Positions 18,952-30,900 of a stretch of DNA of 64,000 nt are shown here, piece by piece (position 1 is the stretch's first letter; each line of letters begins with the position of its first letter). The position numbers were made by a program, and so were the translations under genes. The DNA is from Glandiceps talaboti (taxonomy: Eukaryota; Hemichordata; Enteropneusta; Spengelidae), in contig NC_135560.1 in the NCBI RefSeq assembly GCF_964340395.1, forward strand, positions 19,573,598-19,637,597, given 5' to 3'. The notes under the pieces were generated by a model that saw nothing but the letters and a program-made list of their open reading frames with translations, had not been told where the DNA came from and did no database searches.

Positions 18952-21900
18952 ATGAGGGTAAAAAGGACAATATTTTTCTTCCTTCTGTGGTTAGCTATAC
19001 TTTATGTCACCGGTATAGTGGTTTTTACAAAAGGCTTTCTTTTGAAACGCTTAGAAGTTCCAATCTACAGCTCATGCAAAGACTCTTTATCTGACCGTGG
19101 TTCGACTGGTGACTTTAATAGAGGGTGTTGGTTGCAGAAGAGATTTGATAAAGCTGTAATACTTGTGATTGATGCACTAAGGTTTGATTTTACTGTGTAC
19201 AATTCGACACTGACAGAGAACCAGTTGTTACATTTTCAAAACAAGCTACCCATAATGCATAAGCTAATGGAAGAGAAGCCCTTACACACAAGGCTGTATA
19301 AATTCTTGGCTGATCCACCAACTACCACGATGCAGAGATTAAAGGGACTGACAACAGGCAGCCTTCCAACATTTGTTGATGCAGGTAGTAACTTCGCATC
19401 ATCAGATATTGTTGAAGACAATGTCATCAGTCAACTAACTAATGTTGGGGGCAGTGTTACATTTATGGGTGATGACACCTGGGAATCATTATTCTCTGGA
19501 AAATTCAAGAAATCTTACCCTTACCCATCATTTAATGTGAAAGATCTTCATACAGTGGACAATGGAGTGATTGAGCATCTTCTACCAGAAATGAAGGAAG
19601 ATGATTGGCATCTGCTGATTGGCCACTTCCTTGGGGTTGATCATTGTGGGCATAGATTTGGTCCCTACCACTCTGCAATGGCTGAAAAATTGACTCAAAT
19701 GGATCAGGTTATTCGGTAAGTAGCATGATAATATAGAGCAAGTTTACTGACAGGCTCATGACAGGAAGCAGGCAGGGAACATTTACAACCTTGTGTGTTT
19801 CTGGAAAAAAAACAAGCATGCTAGTTAGCTTTGAAAAAGATTTCTCTTGCATATCTGATCGACAAAACTCATGAAAAATGATAATTTGTGGTATTCAGCA
19901 TGCACTACATATGTGTACCATACCATGGATCATGGATGTTCAGTCAAGGAGGTACAAAAATAGCTGCGATATGTATCTATAATTATGCATTCATACAATC
20001 AACATCTTCACCTATCCTCCATTACATTACTGGTGATTTGATCTGTCTTTCAGATCTGTGTTGGAGCATATGTCCAATGACACATTATTGCTGGTTATGG
20101 GTGATCATGGTATGACAGTAACTGGTGATCATGGAGGAGATAGTGAAGATGAATTAGCTGCAGCACTTTTTCTATACTCACCATCTCAACTCATACATTC
20201 ATCTGTAGCAGAGAGAACAAAGGTAAGATCAATAAAGACATCGCCAGTGTATATTTCTATATCCTTGGTAGCAAGTTCCAGGGAGGGATCTACCAGGTAC
20301 ATAAACTTCTTTAGGCACACTGCATTAATATAATAGATTGTCAATGTCAACCAAATGCAAGGACGTATATTCACACAATTTAAAGGTTGTTGTAGCGTTA
20401 TCACAATAGTAATTTTGTTTCTGAGACAAATGCACAATCCATCCACTTCAAAGTAACAAACAGGCTGTGGGCCAATATCTACTTTAGCATAGAATATCCA
20501 CAACCCAAGCGTGGTAAATATAGATGGTATACATGTTGTTTGAGTTGTTGAACTCTGTTTTGATGTTTGACTCCATTCATTTCATAGAAACATTGGTAAC
20601 AGACATAACACTTTCTTGAGACAGAGACCATAATAATGACTGATTTCTAGAACTTTATGAAGAAACCAAGGAAAGTTGGAAGTCTTAAATCTAATCAAAT
20701 AATCATGACATATTTCATTGATAAATTTGTCTTTTTTTTTACAGGAGCAGTATGAGACAGTGTCTCAAGTCGATTTGGTGCCTACGTTATCACTGTTATT
20801 AGGAACTGCCATTCCATATTCCAATTTAGGTAGTGTCATGACAGACTTGTTTACCATTGACCCATCTCAACATACACAACCTAGCAAGTTGATGTCACTT
20901 TACAAAACAATAGAAGCATTACAAATCAATGCACTCCAAGTTAAGAGATATGTAGATGCCTATTCCAGGCTATCAGATGAGTTCCCATATGTTGAATCTC
21001 TGAGTCTACAGAAAAAATTAGAAGAGGCAGAGTCATTGTTACAACAAGTAGATATAGAGAATTCAAACTTGGATATTACACATCAATATCTGGAAGACAT
21101 TCAAAGACTCTACATTGAGTATCTATCTGGTGTGAAAACCATGTGTCAAAGCATCTGGGCTAAATTTGATTTAGTATCTATTACACTTGGAATCTGCGTC
21201 TTCATACTTGCCATCGTTGTGACTATTATTCAAGTGTACCAAATAACTGTAGCCGTGCCATTTAATGATGCAAAACAAAACTTGGACAAGTCTGTTAAAA
21301 TAATTGCAGTCAGTAGTGGTATAGGAATACTACTAGCCTCAGTGATTGCATCTATAAGTGTATCTTTTAGATCACACTGGATTTCTACCTCAATGTGTTT
21401 TGTTAGTGTACTATCAGGTGTTAGCTATATCCTCAATGTCATGTACACTAACAAATCTCCATGGAAACTTGGAAATGTAATGAAAGACATCTCAGTTGAA
21501 CCATTGTCACCTTTGATAATAACAGCTATATATGTGGTATCTATGTTGTCTAATAGCTATGTCGTCAATGAAGACAGCATGTCTGTGTTTTTATTCCAGT
21601 CCTTGTTATTTGTCATTTTGATGTGCAACATCAGATATGCTATTAGTAAGAAGAAACATAAGACATGGGATATTGGATTGTTTCTTACTCAGCCAGCCTC
21701 TATAGTTGTTATGTTGACATTAGCAATTGCTATTGCTTGCAGATTGAGTGCAAACTTTCGAGTCTGTCGTGAACATCAACTCCCACGGTGTGAGACATCA
21801 ATCTTTTATCAACCATTATCAACTCTTCCACAAGAAGAATCTTTAACAAGAAATTGCAGGTACTTTTTTTCTGTTGCCTGTGTAATTGTCTTTCCGATCT

Positions 21901-23305
21901 GCCTCCGTATTTGGTTAAGTCGCCTTGGTAATTTGAATGGCAGTCCTCCAGCTAAAATTTTTGTGATTTATCTGCTACCAATTGCAGCAGTTTGTTTATC
22001 CTTTCATTGGGCATTGCAAGCACTTCCTCAAAAAATCTTAGACAGTCTAGCAGTGTGGCAACAAGTGACTCTCCCCAGAGCTGTATATGTGATATTTTTG
22101 ATGGGTATAGGATTAATTGTATGGGAACCATTGACATTGTTTGTAACACACAGAAATGAACAAAATAGAGATAATGCACACTCTACCTCACAAAGTGTGT
22201 ATAGAGACGAAGAAAGCCAAGTTGTCAAAAGAGTGTTTAACCAAGTCAAATCAAGTTGGAAGAAGTCATCCAATGAAGAACATGCCAACACTAACGAGAG
22301 GGGAGGACAGGTTCCAATGGTGTATGGACTAGCTACAGCATATTCTGCTAGCTATTTAATTCTCATTGCCATGGTTACACTAGTGCTGACTCTGCTACTA
22401 GGTGATGGATTTGCACCAGCCATCTTGTTGCTCCTCATTCAGATGTTTCTATGTCTGGAATTGTATTCCTGTATTCAGCGACTCAAGTTACATAATATCA
22501 GTGGTACACAGAGGATTACACATACTGGTAAGAAATGTTTTGTTGATGCAAAAAGGAGCATGCATATTTTCAAGCTAGATAAATAAATTGTCACAACACA
22601 ATGGTAAAATGGTAAAAACTTCCAACAATTGCAGGATTGATAATTTATAGTGAAATAATGTATAAATTCTTATCTATGATATTTCACACTTATAACCAAC
22701 TATTTTCTTTTAGTATTCCAGAAAACTGATTTTATCTATGGATTTCTTTTTGTTCAGATATTCTATGTGACTTTCCTTGGTACATCATTGTCCTATGGGG
22801 ACTGATGGCATCCCAGTATTTCTTTGCTACTGGTCACCAAGCAACTGTACCAGCCATTCGGTTTGAGTCTGGGTATGTTGGTTTCCATGGTGACTTTCCA
22901 ACCTACCTGTACTTCCTGCCAGCCATTATGATTGGATCCAATACATTTGCTGGTCCAATCATCTTCACTCTTTCATTACCACTGGTTCTTCTCTGGCCAT
23001 TTTCAAGGGGTTATATAGTTTTAGACAAGAAAACCAAACAACAGAATCAAAATGCCGAAGACAGGAAAGGAGAATTTTCATTACATGAAAATGAGGGACA
23101 ACTACAAGTAGCTATGTTGAGATTGATACTGATGTATTTGGCTTTCTCTGCAGTCAAAGTAAGTGTCATAGTTTCAAAACAAATACAATGTACTGTTATT
23201 ACCCGTAGTCTGAATTTTAACAAGAGAATAGTGCTCAACATCTAACATATGGTGATCCAACAATTTGTTAAGTTTTGATAATATATAAACAGTTTACCAA
23301 GACAC

Positions 23306-23337
<32 letters not shown>

Positions 23338-23619
23338 GTGTGTGTAATATCACATTCAGTGGGTTTATTTGCAAACGGAAGCATTATTAATATTCATTCC
23401 TCAATCTATTTTTTTTAGGTTTTAGGTACAATGGTGTCTGCAGCAATCCATAGAAGACATTTGATGGTTTGGGCAATCTTTGCTCCACGATTTGTATTTG
23501 AAGGTGTTCAGTTTCTTGTTGTGATATTGTTTTTGTTCATTGACAATCTATTGATTCTAAGACTTGACAGTCTTTTGTCAAAATGGTTTAAGAGTCTTGT
23601 TAAAAAGTATCGACCATAG
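18952..23619 (+). CDS. PIGO: GPI ethanolamine phosphate transferase 3
   Basis: PIGO, in the ER membrane with PIGF, adds ethanolamine phosphate to the third mannose of GPI, the group later joined to protein. Exons are 18952-19715, 20054-20222, 20745-22527, 22758-23158 and 23419-23619, giving 1105 residues (human 1089). An N-terminal signal-anchor (FFFLLWLAILYVTGIVVF) precedes the luminal alkaline-phosphatase-type domain. Its expected metal and catalytic residues are visible: Asp74 (VIDALRFDF), the Thr124-126 cluster (DPPTTTMQR), Asp230/His231/His234 (GVDHCGHRFGP) and Asp272/His273 (MGDHGMT). After about residue 440 many hydrophobic segments form the multi-pass C-terminal half, ending in VKKYRP. 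The 1783-nt third exon holds most of that half. The gene is divergent from ENSA and convergent with NGRN. Confidence 0.95.
23305..23345. repeat. (GT)n microsatellite
   Basis: GT/GTAT repeat in the last intron of PIGO. Confidence 0.9.
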
Positions 23620-25654
23620 TTGTTAAACACTTGTTACTCTCTGAATCAACAGATATGTACTAGTTTAATGGGACCATGTGGTAATTTCTTTATTGACCAA
23701 GTTCAGGTAACAGCAATGACCAGTATTTCATCAGTATTCAACAACTGGCCAAACTTAAATGCCATTACAAGACAAGAACAATGATTTTCTACGACGCTAG
23801 CTGCCAGATTCAGTACTTAATGTGATTTGTTTGACAGAACTGGAGCCTCACTGATGAAGAAGGACGTAGCTATTTGTTAGAATTGTATGGTTTGCAATGA
23901 TGTTGTTAACGACAATGACGGTGTTGATACAAAATTCGAAATTGGATATTGTATTTTTTGATGTAGATGATATCCTAAGAATAAAGTAAATTTATGAAAA
24001 TTTTGTATTATTTACTGATCAAGGTCACAGATTTCATCCAAAACAATGTGTTTAGAGAGTTAAATTATGTTTCCAAATGTAGTTTCCTCCAGCTAACATT
24101 TTTCAAGATATATGAATGGACATTTTTTCCTAAGAGCTTTCATTTTGCATTAATCTGTTCAGATTTGTTACCAAAATATACTAAAATAATGATTTATTTT
24201 ATATCTCAGGTTTATTTGAAAAGATAGTATAAGTTGTACAAATTGTGTAAAGATATCAAAAGTTAGTTTATATTATTTTGTTACAAGAACCCCTGTATTT
24301 GTATGGTATTTCTACCATGGTTTCATTTTCTGTTATATACGATATTTACCAAGATTATCAAGTCATGCCACTGCTTTTGAACGTTACTGGTAAATTTTAA
24401 GATAATTTTTAAAAAACCATACAAAGCTGAGATATAGGTATGTATCCTCTGAATGTTTCCACTGCCAAATTTGTATTTGGCTTTGAAAATTGAAGAATAT
24501 TTTTGCCAATATGGAAGTTGGTACAAGATTTTTACTGACAAGTACTTCTGATAATGACATATTATGAATTTTATGGAAATTGAAATCTTACCCATTCCAT
24601 CATATTTCTTTTATTGTTAAATTCCCACTTTTATTTTTGATAATGTGAAAAGAAAATAGTCTACATCCCATTCTATAAATGAATTGAAAATATTTGTAAA
24701 GTATAATAGAAGATGTCCATGTAATGTGACTTGGCAGTCAGTAGTACTTTATATTGGTAAAAGGAATAGAATGTGTTCATTGTCTGCAAATCTCCTGGGC
24801 TGTATCAGTATGATTCTAAAGAATTTGAATACCGATAATAGCTACTAGTGTAGCTAGTGAGTTTGAAAGTGTAATACCGGTAATAGCTACCAGTATATAG
24901 CTAGAGAGTCTGAAAATGTAATGTGAAATTTTGAGATGCCAGTTAGATACATTGTAGTAAATATTTGTTATGTTCACATTTAAAATAAGTATATAATAAA
25001 TACATTTCTTTTCAAAACTGTGTACAGTACATATTTATGAATGTGCTCATGGCCATTTATTAATTACACCTTATGTAAATGGACTAGTCTGTGAGATATG
25101 ACATTTGTGTGACATTGTCAGCCAGGACTCATTGGTTTAGAAGCCTGATAGTGTGGGATAACATGATGTATCTTATTATAGTCTGGTAATGGACATGCAA
25201 GAAATTGTCAAGATTATGTAGAAAATTGTGATATTTGAAAAAAACATTCTATGATTAAACCATATATTGTAATGGTCAGTACACTGATCACATTGTCCTG
25301 AGAGTCACTCAACACATTACAATTGCATACTGTAGTAAGTTTGTTATTTGTACATGGTTGTGATAAAGCAAAGGGAGCTCATTGTCAATCACCTAATAAT
25401 ATGAATGTTTCAATGATGTTATTACACCATCTGTACTTCACATGTAATGAATAAGAATTCTGTTAATGATGAAAGACAGTTCAGAATCCATGGTTTGACT
25501 AAGAACAACTTGGCATGCTTTATGACTAAAGCTTTTTTCACCCATTCATCTGCCTTCGATAACACTCACTCATCATTGTTATTGTTGACTTTTCTCAATT
25601 GAACATGAATCACTGAAGTCACGTAATTTCAAATTGGCATCACAATTGCTGTAC
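23620..25654. other. 3' UTRs / intergenic space between convergent PIGO and NGRN
   Basis: AT-rich DNA with no coding signal. AATAAA occurs at about 23,981 and 24,995 on the plus strand; either could end PIGO transcripts. A short imperfect duplication (AATAGCTACTAGTGTAGCTA and its partner, about 24,837-24,920) is the only other structure seen. Confidence 0.5.
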
Positions 25655-27628
25655 TCAAATTCTATAGAGGAAATTTCCCTCTGAATCGTAGAATCGGTTT
25701 CCACGTCTGATAATTTTCATTGGCTCCCGTTTCACAAACCTCAAGTCTTTTAGATTAAAGTTGTATTCTTTGTCATCTATGTGTGGGTCCGTAAAGATGG
25801 GGATTGATTCATCAATATCTTGGACCACGCCTTGTTTCTCCTGTTCATTCTCATCCATTACATCTGTAACATTGTCTACGCTTTCACTGAAAGTTTTTGC
25901 TTCAGCATGCATTTCTGTAATGGCTTCCCTTCTCAATCTAACATTGTGATCAATGTCCTCACTATCATCTTCCTTATCTTGCACTTCCATATTTTGCAAT
26001 TTTTGCACAACAGCGTCACTTGTAAGAGCAATTTTTGTGAAAGTCCCAATGCTTCTGTCTTTCTTTAACTGCGATACCATGGCATCACCATTCATATTCT
26101 GTGACCTTGCCACATTTACAATCTTCATCTCATCTTTATTAATTTTCTTACCAGGTTGTAATGAAGGCCTGTAAGTATCTTGATTTCCTGCTGGCAGTGA
26201 ATCATAATTTGCTTTTGCTACCTTATCTTGTTTAGTTTTTCTTTTTTCATTCGGAACAAATCTGCTTTTGAGAGTTTTGATGATGGTTGTCTGTGACACT
26301 CCAAAACTCTCTGCAAGTCGACTGATAGTCCATTCATCTGGATCTTCTTGTTTTAGGAATCGTATTTGATCCATCATATCTCGTGTCAACACTCTGTCTT
26401 CTTTTGGTAATGATAGTTCTCGTGCTGCCTTTGATTTTATCTTTCCGTATGCTCTGCGTCTTTCCTCCCTTGAAGAAATAAAAATTGGATTTTAAAAAGT
26501 TAACCCTTGTTGCATTGATATAGAATAAACTATACAAAACGCACACTAAAGAATAAAAAAATATACTGTATAATTTGCCAGTATTATTTTAAGATAAAGG
26601 GACTATATAGCTGTTTCTATAATCAATTAGAGATAACATCCAATTACACAACATCAATGTCCCGGGAAATAAAACATAAAACAAAAATAAAAGAATAATT
26701 CTAACAAGATTCTCCAATACAATGCAGACATTGAGCAGTGTAAGTCAGTATCTCACACACACACACTTATACCCATGCATGCATGCGCATACACACACAC
26801 GCGCGCACGCACACACACCCTTCCCTCCAATCCTTGTAGTGGGATTACACATATACTGTGATATAGCCCTGCTTACAGGGCACAAGTCTATTGCTGACTT
26901 GACTAGCCCTGCTTACAGGCAGTGCACAAGTCTATATTGCTGACTTGACTCTAATTGTCAGAATCGAGTCCCGGATTACTCCGTATGCAAGCAGGACTAA
27001 CCGTGATATAGATATCTCCTATACCTTCACAGAGTATAGTAACAATAAGAACAAGAATTTTACTGAAAAAACAAAAATAACAACATCTGTAACAAATTGA
27101 CAAAATAAAGCAGAGAAATACATGTATATGACTTGTTAAAATCTACTTTAGAGCAAGATGTGCTTTCATAAACTTAATAAAAGAGCTGTCTATCTATGAG
27201 TTAATTCTCCCCCTTTTAACAAACTAAAATCAAGTGAAAGTTGAAACTTATCTATTGTAGAACTTACTTTAGAAATCTACTCCCTAAAAGTTTTAACATC
27301 TAGTATTGTAACAACAATATTATGTATGTCACAAGCTTATTGTGTATCTTGCTTACAAGAACTACTTCTTCAAGAACTGTGCTTGTCCACTCATATTGAC
27401 TCATAATGCCTATATTAAATCTACGTCATTATACCTTGCTATTGCTGTCATGTAGTTTGGATCTGTGTCTACTTCACCTCGCGCAGCTTTTTTTTTCGTG
27501 TCGGTCAGCACCTTGTCATAACAACTAAGTACTTTCGTTGTGGATATATATCTCTGTTGGGTCGAACACAGACTGTATAGTTTCCAAGTTTGTCTGCTCA
27601 TCATCATGATCCTTGTTATCCAGGCCAT
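25655..27628 (-). CDS. NGRN: Neugrin (mitochondrial 16S rRNA / mitoribosome factor)
   Basis: Mammalian neugrin is a mitochondrial protein needed for 16S rRNA stability and mitoribosome assembly. Two coding exons, 27628-27435 and 26468-25655, join in phase and give 335 residues (human 291). The N-terminus (MAWITRIMMMSRQTWKLYSL...) is basic with few acidic residues, as in a mitochondrial targeting peptide. The conserved block is EERRRAYGKIKSKAARELSL, then DMMDQIRFLKQEDPDEWTIS and RLAESFGVSQTTIIKTLKSR, a helix-turn-helix-like segment. The middle is acidic and poorly conserved. The C-terminus FYDSEGNFLYRI is the family signature. The gene is divergent from DCP2, with 361 bp between start codons. 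An alternative upstream start is possible, since exon 1 upstream of the ATG was not delimited. Confidence 0.9.
26755..26820. repeat. (CA)n / (CG)n microsatellite tract
   Basis: An imperfect run of CA and CGCG units in the NGRN intron. Confidence 0.85.
26838..27010. mobile_element. Possible small foldback element with a doubled inner segment
   Basis: The left end CTGTGATATAGCCCTGCTTA resembles the reverse complement of the right end (GCAAGCAGGACTAACCGTGA followed by TATAG). The inner segment AGCCCTGCTTACAGG...CACAAGTCTAT...TGCTGACTTGACT occurs twice in tandem. A related motif (AGTATAGCCCTACTTGTATG) occurs at about 28,181. This may be a MITE remnant. Confidence 0.4.
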
Positions 27629-27989
27629 GCATGTGTTTATGACCTTTCAAATTTGACCTCAGCTGACCTTTGCGAGACTACAAAAAAAAAGACGACATAG
27701 CACTCAGTTGTTGCATATTCTTTGGACTCTTTTGAACAAAATACGACGAGGGTTATGATTAAGAATTGAATACAGGAGACCGGAAAAAGATATTTGACCT
27801 AGACCTCCAAATATATGATGATTAAAAAGGTAGTCCCTGACCGAGAAAATTCGAGATTCCACGTGAATGTTCCCACAACGAGGCTCAGAAGCAGACGAGG
27901 GAAATCCCCAAACAAGAAACACATAAATAAATTCTGCTAAGCAGTAAGCTGTCAATCCACATCTCGGTACTTGTTTGAATTGCTTCACG
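27629..27989. promoter_or_regulatory. Bidirectional promoter, NGRN / DCP2
   Basis: Only 361 bp separate the start codons of NGRN (minus) and DCP2 (plus), and the genes diverge, so both 5' UTRs and any promoter must lie here. No TATA box is apparent. Confidence 0.65.
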
Positions 27990-30900
27990 ATGGAGGAAGC
28001 ACTTGTACTTAGTGCACGAAATGCTATTCCAGAAGAAATTTTAACTGATTTATGCAGGTTAGTTGAATTATCAAAATTTCAACAAACGACCGTCGGGTTT
28101 TCCAAACTCACTCAATGACAATCAATGTCAACACTTCGTGTGTTTCGTGTCCCATCCTGTTCTGTTACTTGTGTTCCCCTGAGTATAGCCCTACTTGTAT
28201 GGCAGTAATGCACGTCGCACTTCTGTGATAATTCTGTGAGAAGGTGGGCATTTAGCTGTACATAACTGACAAGAACATTTACACCTGAATTTATATATAT
28301 TGAAGTTCACCTTTTCACACCTTCACTGCAGTTTACTCAACACCTCCAGCAAAATTAGTAAACTCACAGACAAGTAAACTGAAGCACAAGTTTGGTAAAA
28401 AGTATTGTTTCTTCAGAAATTAAAATGTAAATGAAAGTGAGCAAACTTTCAGCTTCATAGATATTGTAAATTTTCTATCAGGTGCACTCTTTCCAGAATA
28501 TCATGACATTCACAAGCCATTAACGGTCCAAGTGCAACAAACCCGCGTGCTTGCCTGACGAAAACGGGTGTCATAAAAGTTGTTTGCATCTCTAAAGCTG
28601 TTTGTAGTGTTACTTATAATAGCCTAATAAATTGATAACAACTGATATAAGACAGAGATAAGGTTTGCCTCAATTGACCCACTCCTTAGAAATGATCTTA
28701 CGCTGTGAACTACACTGTTTACTTGTGTTATGTAAGAGCCCATCATCACATGTGTAAATATTGGTACTCTTTGATAACAAGTGGACTTGCTTCTTTAATG
28801 GCTTGTCCCAGTAATGCAAATGTATAAGTTACAAAGAATAAACAATGAGTTTGAAATTTTTCAAGCATTGATATTGTCATCTCATGCTGTACAAATCTAC
28901 ACTTTACTTAGTACACACACAAGCGAGGCTGGTTTATCTTGGCAGCATTTCTTTAATTTTATGCTAAGGGATTGCTAAATAGAGTTATAAAAATTGGCAA
29001 ATCTGGCTTAAAAGAGACCTTCTGTGCACTGGGGTGAAGCATTCTGGGACTAGGAGCACTTAACTTCTTTTAAATGATATCCTCAGCATTGTTTGGGCAA
29101 CGTATGAGCAACTGCCTTTATTTGTTTCCCAGAAGGCCTCTCTCCACTAGGGTACAACAAGTGGTGGTTACAGGCCTCTTCTAAGCCAGATTTGCCAATT
29201 TTCATTATTTATAAATTCAGAGAGGGCGAATGATGCAGTGGTGGTGAAAATGACTTTTTAACAAATGTAGCTTATTGAATTCAACCTTACCTTTGTACCC
29301 CTTTACATTGCAATGAATGTAATATGAAACCGTCTACTTTTGATGTATGGGTCCCCAGGTAACAGTTTATAAAAATTACTAAATTATAAATGTATCATAG
29401 TGTTTTGGGCTTATATATATGGACAAAAATAATAATCAGAATGTGTTGTATCACAGACAGGAATTTTCTTCCTTGTCTGTTGTACGTACTTTGGGGTATG
29501 GAAAGATATTTTGGAACACTGACATTGATGTTGCTCTGATGTACACACCATCATAATTCATATGTAAAGAAAATGAAATAGAATTACACCAACTTTAACT
29601 TCACTTTCTTTTTTCCAATATACAGCCGCTTTCTCATCAATATACCAGGTGAAGAAAAAGCAGACCTTGTACGTGTATGTTTCCAGATAGAATTGGCTCA
29701 CTGGTTTTACTTGGATTTTTACCGTCAAGAAAACCCAGCATTGCCAGCTTGTGGTATTAGAGATTTTGCTACTGTTGATATCCTTTCAGTGTTAGTGTAG
29801 TTTATGTGTATCATAACAGCGTTGTGTGTTCAAGATTTCTGAGATTAACAGTCCATTTATTGTATATATCTATCAGACATGTAACAGACACATGCACGAA
29901 CTTGAGTTTCATAGGGTTTGTTGAAGTGTAGAGCACTGCGATCAACTGTATTTTACAATCCAGATTGTATGTGTATTTCCATCCTAATGATGTTGTGTGT
30001 AGTTCATATGGAAAGAAAATGCATATATGGTATTTTGCTTAACACTTGTCACTTTTCAGACATTGCCCCTACTTGAATAGATATGAAGAAAATGTTGATG
30101 AAATTATAAAACAATGGAAGGGTTATAAAATGAGTGTACCTACTCATGGTGCTATAATGTTAGATGAAGCACTACAACATGTAAGTATTACCACACCTTG
30201 TTAACCAAATCCTTATTTATATAATGATGGTTGATGCACATTTTGACAACATTACTGTGTCATGTCTGATGCAATACATTTACTAATACCTAACATTGGC
30301 AACCATTTAGCCATGAAAAATATACTCAAATGTGCCTTTGACCCTTTGTGTATTACTTTTGGTCAAGAAGGATATATTATCAGGTATATAGGAAATGGAC
30401 AATGCTATAGATCTGATCAAACTTGCTAGGCTTTCATGTCTTTCTGTTGCCCCCCCCCCCCCCCCCCCACCTGAAGAGAATTCTAAAAGATTACGTATTT
30501 ATCAATTAGTTGTGTTTTGACAAAACTAGATGTGCTTTGTCATGTATTGACATGAAATTTTCATGTTTTGAGCATCAAATTTGTAACCTGTATTAAATGT
30601 TGCGTTTTCTCTCTCTTCTGTTTTGTAATCTGAGTAGGTTTTACTAGTGCAAGGTTATTGGGCTAAAGCCAGTTGGGGATTCCCAAAAGGAAAAGTAAAT
30701 AAAGATGAGGCTGAACATTTATGTGCAATACGTGAGGTAAGATATTAATCTTTACAAGTTTATTTGCATATTTTTATTGTGAGAGGAATGACCTTTCATT
30801 CCATTTGGAGACTTTTTTTGAAGTCTGAGAATGTAAAGAATGCCACAGTTGGGTATATTGTATACATGTATACAGTTGACATGGCACAATTCACTTACAA

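Noticed and set aside
30053-30060. Ordinary GT-AG acceptor TTTCAG/ACATT for DCP2 exon 3
   Set aside because: It needs a phase-2 donor. Every GT near the end of exon 2 is in phase 0 or precedes a stop, and the joined protein would lose the conserved VVFRH.
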